A stretch of 64,000 nucleotides of DNA, from the NCBI RefSeq assembly GCF_022898935.1, contig NZ_JALIRP010000001.1, positions 744,001 to 808,000 of the forward strand, written 5' to 3'. Origin of the DNA: Paenibacillus mangrovi (lineage in GTDB: Bacteria; Bacillota; Bacilli; Paenibacillales; Paenibacillaceae). This document shows, piece by piece, positions 42,886 through 51,136 of the stretch (position 1 is the first letter of the stretch; every line of letters starts with the position of its first letter). The notes under the pieces were generated by a model, which searched no databases, had not been told where the DNA came from, and saw only the letters and a list, made by a program, of their open reading frames with translations. The position numbers and the translations under genes were made by a program.

Positions 42886-44253
42886 ATGAATCAATCATCC
42901 AACAATGGACCGCGTACGCAAACGATTGGGCCTGGATTGAATAAGAAGCCTGTATTCATCATTGCCGTAGTCATTATCATTGTTGCAGTCTTGATAATTA
43001 TACTTTCGTCAGGTTCAAAAGGAGATAAAAAGGCATCTGAGGTGATCCGGAAGTTTCAAAATGCAATCGCTGCGGAAAATACTCACGAATTGAAAAAGCT
43101 GCTATCCATCGATGACAAAGCAATGGAGGTGACCGAGGATCGTCTCCGTCGGCTGATCCAATATGCGAAGGAGAAACCGAAGTATTATGAACAAACGCTT
43201 CAGATTCTTATTGCACAACAGGCGTTGTTGGAAGAAGCTGAATATTTAAACACCGGTTTGCTTGACCGTCTGTCGCCAGATGAAGTACTAAATGCAGGTG
43301 AGCTGTATCTCAAGAAAGAGTCTGGATTCTTATCTGATACTTTCAAAATTGGCGTTCATCCACAATATATGAACATCACGCTAGAAAATGATAACGGAAT
43401 AATAACGGTGGATGGGGTAGAGATTTCGAAGGTAAGCAAGGACAATCATTCGACAAAAGTGGGGCCGCTCTTCCCAGGTGAATATCAGGTTGAATTTACA
43501 ACCACATTTGACTATGCCAAAAAAGATATTTCGCAGAGTGAAACGGTCAGCTTATTTGGTTTGGAATCCGAGACAGAATACTCTGATTATGTTACTGGTC
43601 AAAGTGTGAAGATAAACAGCGATCTTGGGGAAGTACAGGTATATTTGAATGATCAGCCTACTCCTTTTATTCAGAGAAGTAATAGAGAGGAATCATCTGA
43701 GTATTTTTACCCGGCGTTCGACGATGGATCGCAGAAGATTCAAGGGGTTGCAAAATTTCCCTGGGGAGAATCTAAGAGCGAGGCTTTAGTTATTGAAGAT
43801 TTATCAAAAGTGTACAATATTACGCCGGAGCTTCAACAGGAAACCAAACAAGAGGTGCTTGATTTTGTTCAATTGTTCATAAAGACCAGAGCGAAAGCAT
43901 ATGGAACAAAGGATGTAAGCGAATTAGAGAAGCTTTACCCTCATCATGAAGGCGATCTACTCGAAGATGTTCAGGATGGCCTTGGGCGTTTATATTACTC
44001 AGGTGGCTCAGATAAGACGTTAAAAGAAGTAGAGCTCAAAAAGATGAGTTTTTCAGCAGAGGATCCACTTGAGCATGTAGGTGTTTATTACGATAGAGAA
44101 TTAAAACAATATATTGTTCAGGTTAAGAATATCAAAGCAAATTATACATTGATATTATCTAATGGCGATATTGATGATATTTTAAATTTTGAAGTAATAA
44201 CTTTAGACTTAATCTACTCCGATGGAAAATGGACGGTTTTGAGGAATTACTAA
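42886..44253 (+). CDS. TcaA/YvbJ-like membrane protein
   Basis: 455 residues. A polar N-terminus of about 20 residues and one transmembrane helix (FIIAVVIIIVAVLIIILSS) precede an extracellular part with ASEVIRKFQNAIAAENTHEL, GPLFPGEYQVEFTT and TELKKLY-type NTF2-like segments, in the order of TcaA/YvbJ proteins (two SH3b-like beta domains, then an NTF2-like end). TcaA affects teicoplanin sensitivity in Staphylococcus. The usual N-terminal zinc ribbon of TcaA is missing here. It forms a two-gene unit with the upstream secreted protein. Confidence 0.65.
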   Translation: MNQSSNNGPRTQTIGPGLNKKPVFIIAVVIIIVAVLIIILSSGSKGDKKASEVIRKFQNAIAAENTHELKKLLSIDDKAMEVTEDRLRRLIQYAKEKPKYYEQTLQILIAQQALLEEAEYLNTGLLDRLSPDEVLNAGELYLKKESGFLSDTFKIGVHPQYMNITLENDNGIITVDGVEISKVSKDNHSTKVGPLFPGEYQVEFTTTFDYAKKDISQSETVSLFGLESETEYSDYVTGQSVKINSDLGEVQVYLNDQPTPFIQRSNREESSEYFYPAFDDGSQKIQGVAKFPWGESKSEALVIEDLSKVYNITPELQQETKQEVLDFVQLFIKTRAKAYGTKDVSELEKLYPHHEGDLLEDVQDGLGRLYYSGGSDKTLKEVELKKMSFSAEDPLEHVGVYYDRELKQYIVQVKNIKANYTLILSNGDIDDILNFEVITLDLIYSDGKWTVLRNY

Positions 44254-44342
44254 ATCCGAGGTAATGATCAAAAATTGGCTGAATACGACCTAACTAAGAT
44301 GCAGATTCTAATAGCAAGAAGGTACATGGCGAAAGTTGGGTG

Positions 44343-44371
44343 TTGACAAACCGTTAGCACAGGACTAAGAT
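44343..44371 (+). promoter_or_regulatory. Promoter of the tyrS T-box leader
   Basis: TTGACA (44343-44348) and TAAGAT (44366-44371) are 17 bases apart. It lies about 340 bases before the tyrS start. Confidence 0.75.
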
Positions 44372-44377
44372 GACATT

Positions 44378-44645
44378 AATCTAATATTGGATAGCACGAT
44401 GAAAGAGCGCAGTAGTAATTATGTCCCTGTTCTCAGAAAGCCGGGGGTTGATGCGACCCGGTACACACACAATTGCGAATTACACTCTGGAGGATCTTAG
44501 GTAACGCTAAGCGGATTGGCAATCGATATCATTGCCGAGAGTGGTATGAGCAGTGGCTGCAGCGCTGTTCATGCAAATTGGGTGGTAACACGGTTAATAA
44601 TCGTCCCTATGTCTATAATAGACTAGGAGACGATTTTTTTGTTTT
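44378..44645 (+). promoter_or_regulatory. Tyrosine T-box riboswitch
   Basis: The leader has a Stem I with CCGGGGGTTGATGCGACC-type distal loop and the specifier TAC at 44481-44483 (AATTACACTCTGGAGG), which decodes tyrosine. The T-box core TGGGTGGTAACACGG lies at 44579-44593; its TGGT pairs with the NCCA end of a tRNA with discriminator A, as in tRNA-Tyr. The terminator follows: AATCGTCCCTA paired with TAGGAGACGATT (44599-44634) and a T run. Uncharged tRNA-Tyr would stabilise the antiterminator and turn on tyrS. Confidence 0.92.
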
Positions 44646-44708
44646 TCTTGTTCATTTCATTTATCTAAAACACGAACTTTAAATAAATTACCAAGGGAGC
44701 TGACAACG

Positions 44709-45974
44709 ATGATGAACATTATCGATGAACTGGAATGGCGCGGAGCCATCAACCAACAAACAGATGCAGAGGGATTACGCCAACTGACAAGCGAGAAATC
44801 GATATCGCTATACTGTGGAGTTGACCCAACCGGAGACAGCATGCACATCGGCCACCTGATCCCATTCATGATGCTGAAACGTTTCCAGCTGGCTGGTCAC
44901 CGTCCTGTAATTCTAATTGGCGGAGCGACAGGCACCATTGGCGACCCAAGCGGCCGAACATCAGAACGTACATTGCAAACAATGGATCAAGTTCAGAAGA
45001 ATGTGGATGCTTTGACAGCGCAGATGAAGAAGCTGTTCCTTAACGAGGGCGACACGGGATTACGCATGGTGAACAACTACGATTGGACACATAACTTAAC
45101 CATATTGGATTTCCTTCGTGATTACGGGAAAAATTTCAGTGTAAATACGATGCTCGCCAAAGATATCGTTGCAAGCCGTCTTGACTCGGGAATTTCGTTC
45201 ACCGAATTCTCATACCAGATCCTTCAATCCATGGACTTCCACCATTTGTTCAATGCATTAGATGTGCAGCTTCAGATTGGTGGAGCGGATCAATGGGGGA
45301 ACATTACAAGCGGCCTTGATCTCATTCGTAAAAAAGAAGGTCCAGAAGCGAAAGCATTTGGTCTCACCATTCCATTGATGCTGAAGGCGGATGGTACGAA
45401 GTTTGGTAAAACTGCTGGTGGTGCGATCTGGCTGGATCCAAACAAGACGACTCCATTTGAATTCTACCAGTTCTGGGCAAACCAAGACGATCGGGACGTG
45501 ATCAAATACCTGAAATTCTTTACTTTCCTGACGAAAGAACAAATTGATGAGCTGGAAGTCAAGGTACAAACCGAGCCGCATAAACGTGAAGCTCAGCTAA
45601 GATTGGCTGAAGAAATGACGAAATTCGTTCACAGTGAAGAAGCGCTGGTACAAGCGAAGAAAATTACAGAAGCACTGTTCAGCGGAGATATTAAATCACT
45701 GACAGCCGATGAAATTGAGCAAGGCTTTAAAGATATGCCGACCTTCCAAGCTTCCCGTGAACCTAAAAATATTATCGATTGGCTGGTTGATCTAGGTATT
45801 GAGCCTTCAAAGCGTCAAGCGCGTGAGGATATTACTAACGGTGCCATTTCGATGAATGGTGAGAAAATCACGGATGGAGATATGGAAGTTACAGTAGATA
45901 ACTCCTTTGATGGACGGTTCATTATTATTAGAAAAGGTAAAAAGAACTACAGCTTGGTGAAATTAGGAGAATAG
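44709..45974 (+). CDS. tyrS: Tyrosyl-tRNA synthetase
   Basis: 421 residues, class I synthetase. HIGH motif at 46-49 (SMHIGHL), tyrosine pocket with YCGVDPTGD and DQWGNITSGLDLI, KMSKS-equivalent KFGKT near 231-235, and a C-terminal S4-like RNA domain (KRQAREDITNGAISMNGEKI). ATG 44709 or 44712. Regulated by the T-box upstream. In lactic acid bacteria a T-box-controlled tyrS heads the tyrosine decarboxylase cluster as a tyrosine-starvation sensor; this copy sits in the same position and is followed by a strong terminator. Confidence 0.95.
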   Translation: MMNIIDELEWRGAINQQTDAEGLRQLTSEKSISLYCGVDPTGDSMHIGHLIPFMMLKRFQLAGHRPVILIGGATGTIGDPSGRTSERTLQTMDQVQKNVDALTAQMKKLFLNEGDTGLRMVNNYDWTHNLTILDFLRDYGKNFSVNTMLAKDIVASRLDSGISFTEFSYQILQSMDFHHLFNALDVQLQIGGADQWGNITSGLDLIRKKEGPEAKAFGLTIPLMLKADGTKFGKTAGGAIWLDPNKTTPFEFYQFWANQDDRDVIKYLKFFTFLTKEQIDELEVKVQTEPHKREAQLRLAEEMTKFVHSEEALVQAKKITEALFSGDIKSLTADEIEQGFKDMPTFQASREPKNIIDWLVDLGIEPSKRQAREDITNGAISMNGEKITDGDMEVTVDNSFDGRFIIIRKGKKNYSLVKLGE

Positions 45975-46069
45975 CTTACCAGCTATTCATTTGAACCCAA
46001 AAGTTTGAATTGATGCAAATATGATTACCATGATAAATATCACATTTTCATTATGATATTCATCACTTT

Positions 46070-46117
46070 AAGACTGGTTTTCAAGTCATGAAAATGGCCT
46101 GAAAACCAGTCTTTTTT
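46070..46117 (+). terminator. Rho-independent terminator after tyrS
   Basis: AGACTGGTTTTCA (46071-46083) pairs with TGAAAACCAGTCT (46100-46112), then TTTTTT. It separates tyrS from the transporter-decarboxylase unit. Confidence 0.9.
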
Positions 46118-46646
46118 GTTTTTATTTTCCATGGAGCTCTGATCAGTAAAATACTCTATTTCCGCGATTTGGAATGTAACGATTGTAACTATAAAGAAAT
46201 GATTGAAGCATTTTTGGCTTGGGGATTTGAATAACAGTCTAAATCCATATCTCTGCCGTGATTAAGTATTCATTTTATATGGAACTAAAATAGAATGTCA
46301 GTTCTTCATAAAAAACGCCACGATCCTCCAGTACTTGATCCAAGTGTCAGAATAAGATTATTTGTCTGAAGCCAATCTAACGTTAGCATAATGAAAACTG
46401 CTGATGTGCTCATTATTACCTCAAACAGGAAGAGAGGAGATATCATGAAATGTTAAAATAGGGTAGGGAGTAAAAATTCATTAAGTATAATAAATATACA
46501 ATTTATTTTCTCGGGAATGCTTTCATTGATAAAAGCATTGAACCTTTGATGCTTTGATCATTAATGTAATCAAAGCATTGGTGCAGCTATGAATAAATTT
46601 TTGGGAATCCATTAAAAATCCATATGTGACAAGGTTTCGACATGAA
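46118..46646 (+). other. Long intergenic region before tyrP
   Basis: No intact gene. A frame without ATG ending TAA 46232-46234 reads LECNDCNYKEMIEAFLAWG, with a CxxC pair; it may be the end of a lost gene. A good ribosome site, AGAGAGGAG, precedes ATG 46445 that opens just three codons (MKC, stop 46454-46456), possibly a leader peptide. Two related hairpins lie at 46516-46577. The rest is AT-rich and shows nothing I can name. Confidence 0.4.
46516..46577 (+). repeat. Tandem pair of related stem-loops
   Basis: Hairpin 1: AATGCTTT (46516-46523) with AAAAGCATT (46531-46539). Hairpin 2: TGCTTTGAT (46550-46558) with ATCAAAGCA (46569-46577). Both arms share TGCTTT/AAAGCA, so arms could pair with each other's partner. 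They precede the tyrP promoter; a DNA-binding site or remnant leader is possible. Confidence 0.5.
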
Positions 46647-46676
46647 TTGACAAAAGAAAAAAACGAGGCGTATACT
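46647..46676 (+). promoter_or_regulatory. Promoter of the tyrP-tdcA unit
   Basis: TTGACA (46647-46652) and TATACT (46671-46676) with an 18-base spacer. Predicted start near 46683; leader about 137 bases. Confidence 0.75.
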
Positions 46677-46686
46677 GACGAAGCGA

Positions 46687-46700
46687 GTTAATCGATTAAC
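46687..46700 (+). promoter_or_regulatory. Perfect palindrome, LacI-type operator candidate
   Basis: GTTAATCGATTAAC is a perfect 14-bp palindrome starting about five bases after the predicted transcription start. The central CG dyad and length resemble operators of LacI/GalR-family repressors. Its position would block transcription of tyrP-tdcA. Confidence 0.65.
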
Positions 46701-46819
46701 AAAATATGATAAAGATTTTATGATGTGAGGTGTTGGGATCAAATCATTGTCCTTCAATTCGAATTTAATATTTATGCATCATGGGTAAACAAAAGGAAAT
46801 AGAAAGAAGGATCGAATTT

Positions 46820-48250
46820 ATGGCCAATACAAAAAAACTTACTTTATTTGGCTTGATCGGTATTACCATGGCATTCTTCGGTACGGTACGTAGTGTGCCT
46901 ACGCTAGCAATTACTGGATGGACACAGATATTTTACATGCTGGTGGCAGCAGTTTTGTTTGCCCTTCCTATTGCACTGATGTCCGCAGAGATGTCTACAT
47001 CGTATCCAGAAGAAGGCGGACCGCAAGTATGGGTCAAAAATGGTTTAGGAGAAAAATGGGGCTTCGTAACCTCATGGCTATTATGGGTTCAAATGTTTTT
47101 CGGAATGGTTATGGTGGCATCAACCGTCGGAGTATTGTTTGGTTATGTCATTAATAAACCTGAGCTTTCGTCGAATAACTTTTTTATTTTTATCGTTATT
47201 TTGATTTCTTATTGGGGTGTAACCTTGTTGAACTTGAAATTCGACATGGTCAAGATTGCAGGTAACTGGGGTGCAATCATCGGTGTATACATTCCATTCG
47301 TATTTCTCGTCATTCTTGGCGTTATTTATATGATGAAACATGGTATTCAACCACAAAGTTATCTGGGTAACTTTAAGGCAAAAGATTTGCTTCCTGATTT
47401 TACAAACCTAGGAAGTTTGACTTATCTATCCGGCATTATCTTTATCTTTGCTGGTGTGGAAATTTCATCCGTTCATGCGAACAATATTGAAAACCCGAAA
47501 CGGAACTATCCGATCGCGGTTATTGTATCTGTATTATTGCTTGTTGTTTTCAACCTTATTGCCGGTTTGACCGTAGCTAACGGTGTGCCAAAAGGACAAA
47601 TGCAATTGGCCAATATTACACAACCTTTTATGATTTTCTGTACTGATTTAGGCATTCCGACTATTTTTGTTAATTTGATTTCCGCCATGATATTGATTGG
47701 TGTGCTGGTTCAGTTAAGTGCTTGGGTGCTTGGACCAAGTAAATCCATGATTAAAGTAGCGGATGAAGGTAACTTGCCGCCATTTTTCCAGAAAAGAAAT
47801 TCAAGAGATATTCCAATTACATTCGTATTAATTCAAGCCATTGTCATCTCACTTGTATCGGTACTCTATATTATTGTACCTGATGTCAACAGCGCGTTCT
47901 TGATCATAACGATTACAACGACCATTTTATATTGTATCGTATATGCGCTTATAGCTATTTCCGCAATCCGATTGCGCTATAAAAAGCCTGACATGGAAAG
48001 ACCATTTAGACTTGGTAAAAAAGGAAATGGTCTCATGTGGTTCGTAGCCCTGCTATCCATGTTTAGTGTAGCTATTACAATTATCGTCAGCTTAATTCCA
48101 CCTTCAATTCTGAAACCTAGCCAGTATACCGGTTACATCATTTATCAAGTTGTGGCTACGATTGTAATGGTAGGTATTGCTCTGGTTATTTATAAATTGA
48201 AGAAGCCAAGTTGGAAGAAAAGTGAACAAACCAAACTGGAAGAAAAGTGA
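46820..48250 (+). CDS. tyrP: APC-family amino acid antiporter, tyrosine/tyramine exchanger-like
   Basis: 476 residues, ATG 46820 with AGAAGG nine bases before; 13 further codons upstream in frame lack a better site. About 12 transmembrane segments; the start KKLTLFGLIGITMAFFGTVR and EEGGPQVWVKNGLGEKWGFV (TM1-TM2 loop) match the GadC/TyrP glutamate-GABA antiporter branch of the APC superfamily. In tyrosine decarboxylase clusters such a protein swaps external tyrosine for tyramine, generating membrane potential and using up a proton. The tdcA gene follows after 64 bases, so tyrosine/tyramine exchange is the best-supported role, though not proven. Confidence 0.82.
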   Translation: MANTKKLTLFGLIGITMAFFGTVRSVPTLAITGWTQIFYMLVAAVLFALPIALMSAEMSTSYPEEGGPQVWVKNGLGEKWGFVTSWLLWVQMFFGMVMVASTVGVLFGYVINKPELSSNNFFIFIVILISYWGVTLLNLKFDMVKIAGNWGAIIGVYIPFVFLVILGVIYMMKHGIQPQSYLGNFKAKDLLPDFTNLGSLTYLSGIIFIFAGVEISSVHANNIENPKRNYPIAVIVSVLLLVVFNLIAGLTVANGVPKGQMQLANITQPFMIFCTDLGIPTIFVNLISAMILIGVLVQLSAWVLGPSKSMIKVADEGNLPPFFQKRNSRDIPITFVLIQAIVISLVSVLYIIVPDVNSAFLIITITTTILYCIVYALIAISAIRLRYKKPDMERPFRLGKKGNGLMWFVALLSMFSVAITIIVSLIPPSILKPSQYTGYIIYQVVATIVMVGIALVIYKLKKPSWKKSEQTKLEEK

Positions 48251-48251
48251 A
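48212..48251 (+). repeat. 15-bp direct repeat at the end of tyrP
   Basis: TGGAAGAAAAGTGAA at 48212-48226 and 48237-48251, period 25. The second copy spans the stop codon. A small tandem duplication at the C-terminal tail is likely. Confidence 0.6.
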
Positions 48252-48276
48252 TTATTTCACAAAAATAATTCACTTT
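48244..48276 (+). other. Intercistronic stem-loop between tyrP and tdcA
   Basis: AAAGTGAATTATTT (48244-48257) pairs perfectly with AAATAATTCACTTT (48263-48276) around the loop CACAA. The stop codon of tyrP lies in the left arm. There is no T run, so stabilisation or partial attenuation between the two genes is more likely than full termination. Confidence 0.65.
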
Positions 48277-48314
48277 CTAATTATAACAATTCGACTTAAT
48301 GGGAGGACTACAAC

Positions 48315-50183
48315 ATGAATTATCAAATTCCTGAAATTGATCTGAAAGCACTGTTTATTGGACATAAAGGGGAAAACGCTGATCTTTTTAAAGAACTTTT
48401 GCTTAAAATGGTGGACGAGCACATTGGATGGCGTCAAAATTATCAGCCACAGGATCTGCCTGTCATTACACCATTTGATAAAGATTCATCAAGTTTTAAG
48501 AATACAGCGAACCATATGCGCAGTGTTTTTGATGAATTATCTTCCAAACTTCGCACAGAATCGATGCCATGGCATACAGCGGGTCGTTTCTGGGGCCACA
48601 TGAACTCTGAAACATTGATGCCTTCTATTCTTGCATATACTTCCGCTATGCTCTGGAATGGTAACAATGTTGCTTATGAATCCTCACCTGGAACTTCTCA
48701 AATGGAAGAGGAAGCAGGACATCAGCTTTGCAAAATGATGAGCTATAAAGCCGGTGAAAGCTGGGGCCACATTTGTGCGGACGGTTCCATCGCTAACCTC
48801 GAGGGAATCTGGTATGCACGTAACTTGAAGTCCTTGCCGCTTGCCATTAAGGAAGTCGCACCTGAACATGTTGAAGGCAAATCCGAATGGGAGCTTCTGA
48901 ACATGTCCACAGACGAAATTCTGGACCTTATGGATAAAATCCCTGAACAAATGGATGAAGTCAAAGCTAAATCCGCACGTAGTGGTCGCTACCTTAACAA
49001 GTTGGGTAAATGGCTTATTCCACAAACCAAACACTATTCCTGGTTGAAATCTGCGGACATTATCGGTGTGGGTCTGGATGCTGTTGAAGCTATTGATGTA
49101 GACAGCAGCTACCACATGGATATCGAGAAGCTGGAAACCAGAATTCGCGAACTTGCAGCTGAGCAAATTCCAGTTCTTGGCGTGGTTGGTGTCGTAGGTA
49201 GTACGGAAGAAGGTCAAATTGACCATATCGACAAGATGGTTGCTCTGCGTGAGAAATTGCAGGCAGAAGGTATTTACTTCTACATTCACGTCGATGCTGC
49301 TTACGGTGGTTATGCTCGTGCGATTTTCCTGGATGAAAATGATGAGTTTATTCCTTACAACAAAATTGACGAAGTTTTCGAAAGAAACCATGTATTCACG
49401 GATAAAAAACTGCAAGACGAATGGCTCACTGAAGATGTGTACAATGCCTTTGACGCGATGAGCAAAGTTGAATCCATTACGATTGACCCGCACAAAATGG
49501 GCTATATCCCTTACGCAGCAGGTGCGATCGTAATTAGAGACATCAGAATGCGCGATGCAATTTCTTACTTTGCAACTTACGTATTCGAGAAAGGTGCAGA
49601 CATTCCAGCACTGCTTGGAGCTTATATTTTGGAAGGATCCAAAGCAGGTGCTACAGCGGCTGCCGTTTGGACTGCTCACAAAGTTCTTCCACTTAATGTT
49701 ACTGGATACGGTAAATTAATGGGGGCAAGCCTTGAAGGTGCTTACCGTTTCTATAACTTCTTGAAGGACTTGAAATTCAACGTGAACGGTAAAGTTATTA
49801 TTTGTCACCCATTGACCAAACCAGATTTCAATATGGTCGACTACACCTTCAATGAAGAAGGAAACACAGATCTGGAGAGAATGAACAAGCTGAACCATGA
49901 ATTCTTCAACTATTCATCCTATGTGAAGAGCGATATTTACAGCAACGAATTCTTCACTTCTCACACAGACTTTGCTATCCCAGACTATGGCCACAGCCCA
50001 CTGGAATATGTAAAAGGCATTGGTTTCTCTGAAGAAGAATGGAATCGTGTTGAAAAAGTTACTATTCTGCGTGCTTGTGCTCTGTCTCCATATGCACATG
50101 ATCCAGAAGTATTTGAAGATTATGCCGCTAAAATCAAGAATGCGATCCAAGAAAATCTAGAGAAGGCCGTAATGGAGATCTAA
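48315..50183 (+). CDS. tdcA: Tyrosine decarboxylase (PLP-dependent, group II)
   Basis: 622 residues, matching the 611-626 residues of bacterial tyrosine decarboxylases of Enterococcus/Lactobacillus and longer than glutamate decarboxylase. PLP lysine is K394 in [25 protein letters not shown] provides the PLP-nitrogen Asp, and [19 protein letters not shown] and [19 protein letters not shown] are near-invariant family segments. It converts L-tyrosine to tyramine and CO2, consuming a cytosolic proton. Some members also take L-DOPA or phenylalanine. It lies between TyrP and the PLP kinase; GGGAGG precedes ATG 48315. Confidence 0.9.
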   Translation: MNYQIPEIDLKALFIGHKGENADLFKELLLKMVDEHIGWRQNYQPQDLPVITPFDKDSSSFKNTANHMRSVFDELSSKLRTESMPWHTAGRFWGHMNSETLMPSILAYTSAMLWNGNNVAYESSPGTSQMEEEAGHQLCKMMSYKAGESWGHICADGSIANLEGIWYARNLKSLPLAIKEVAPEHVEGKSEWELLNMSTDEILDLMDKIPEQMDEVKAKSARSGRYLNKLGKWLIPQTKHYSWLKSADIIGVGLDAVEAIDVDSSYHMDIEKLETRIRELAAEQIPVLGVVGVVGSTEEGQIDHIDKMVALREKLQAEGIYFYIHVDAAYGGYARAIFLDENDEFIPYNKIDEVFERNHVFTDKKLQDEWLTEDVYNAFDAMSKVESITIDPHKMGYIPYAAGAIVIRDIRMRDAISYFATYVFEKGADIPALLGAYILEGSKAGATAAAVWTAHKVLPLNVTGYGKLMGASLEGAYRFYNFLKDLKFNVNGKVIICHPLTKPDFNMVDYTFNEEGNTDLERMNKLNHEFFNYSSYVKSDIYSNEFFTSHTDFAIPDYGHSPLEYVKGIGFSEEEWNRVEKVTILRACALSPYAHDPEVFEDYAAKIKNAIQENLEKAVMEI

Positions 50184-50199
50184 TTCACAATTTTAACAA

Positions 50200-50240
50200 A
50201 GGAATACGTAACAACAGTATGCTGTTGCGTATTCCTTTTT
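50200..50240 (+). terminator. Terminator-like hairpin after tdcA
   Basis: GGAATACG and AACAACAG (50201-50217) pair with CTGTTG and CGTATTCC (50222-50235) in a long stem, then TTTTT. Expression of pdxK and nhaC would need readthrough or an unseen promoter. Confidence 0.85.
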
Positions 50241-50261
50241 ATTCAATAAGGAGTGCTGGAA

Positions 50262-51095
50262 ATGGGAATTACAGCAATAAAAAAAGTATTAACTGTTGCA
50301 GGTTCCGACTCAAGCGGCGGGGCTGGATTGCAGGCTGATCTTAAGACGTTTCAGGAATATGGAACTTTTGGATTCACAGCCATTACTTCGATTGTAACTA
50401 TGGATCCGGATCAGGGCTGGAATCATGCCGTTTATCCGATAAACACTGAGCTGCTACGACAACAATTGAAAACAATTCTATCCGGTGGTCCACTCGATGC
50501 CATGAAGACAGGGATGCTGGGATCTGTTGAGATAATATATTTGCTTCGCGAAACGATCGATCGACATCATATCCAAAATGTTGTTATCGATCCTGTTATG
50601 GTGTGCAAAGGTGAAAATGAAGTGCTTCAGCCTGAAAATGGGGTGGCTATTCGTGATTTTCTGCTGCCGCGGGCAACCATTGTAACACCAAATTTATTTG
50701 AAGCAGGGCAGTTGGCAGGAATGAAATCCCTTAGCACTGTAGAGGATATGAAAGAAGCCGCCCGGATCATTCACGGTCTCGGTGCAAAACATGTCGTTAT
50801 TAAAGGCGGAAAATCCGTTAAAGGTGATAAAGCCGTTGATCTGCTGTTTGATGGTTCCGAATTTACGATCTTCGAAGAAGACAAATTGGAGACAAGTTAT
50901 AACCACGGAGCAGGCTGTACATTTGCCGCTGCGATTGCAGCCGGACTCGCCAAAGGAATGCCTGTAAGAGACGCCGTTGCTAAAGCGAAGTTGTTTGCTA
51001 CCGAAGGGATTAAGCATGGCTTTGCCTTTAACTCTTTTGTAGGACCCGTATGGCATGGCGCCTACAATAAGGCAGAACAACGCTTGAACTCATAA
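50262..51095 (+). CDS. pdxK: Pyridoxine/pyridoxal kinase (ThiD-like PdxK)
   Basis: 277 residues; ATG 50262 nine bases after AAGGAG. Ribokinase-fold, ThiD-branch PdxK as in Bacillus: TVAGSDSSGGAGLQADLKTF at the N-terminus, VIDPVMVCKGENEVLQPENG and the anion-hole/catalytic NHGAGCTFAAA. It phosphorylates pyridoxal, pyridoxine or pyridoxamine to make PLP, the cofactor of the decarboxylase upstream. The lactic acid bacterial clusters as usually described lack this gene. Confidence 0.88.
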   Translation: MGITAIKKVLTVAGSDSSGGAGLQADLKTFQEYGTFGFTAITSIVTMDPDQGWNHAVYPINTELLRQQLKTILSGGPLDAMKTGMLGSVEIIYLLRETIDRHHIQNVVIDPVMVCKGENEVLQPENGVAIRDFLLPRATIVTPNLFEAGQLAGMKSLSTVEDMKEAARIIHGLGAKHVVIKGGKSVKGDKAVDLLFDGSEFTIFEEDKLETSYNHGAGCTFAAAIAAGLAKGMPVRDAVAKAKLFATEGIKHGFAFNSFVGPVWHGAYNKAEQRLNS

Positions 51096-51136
51096 CAGCA
51101 TGTTTAGAAAGTCATCATAGATAAGGAGTTCAGCTT

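Noticed and set aside
46300-46375. A minus-strand frame of 22 codons (LDQVLEDRGVFYEELTFYF) that looks protein-like
   Set aside because: Too short, TTG start without ribosome site, no neighbour in that direction and no recognisable family; probably chance or an unidentifiable scar.
48684-49679. A 331-codon minus-strand frame opposite tyrosine decarboxylase
   Set aside because: Antisense shadow of tdcA: rich in Phe/Val/Asn from reverse reading, no motif and no start signal.
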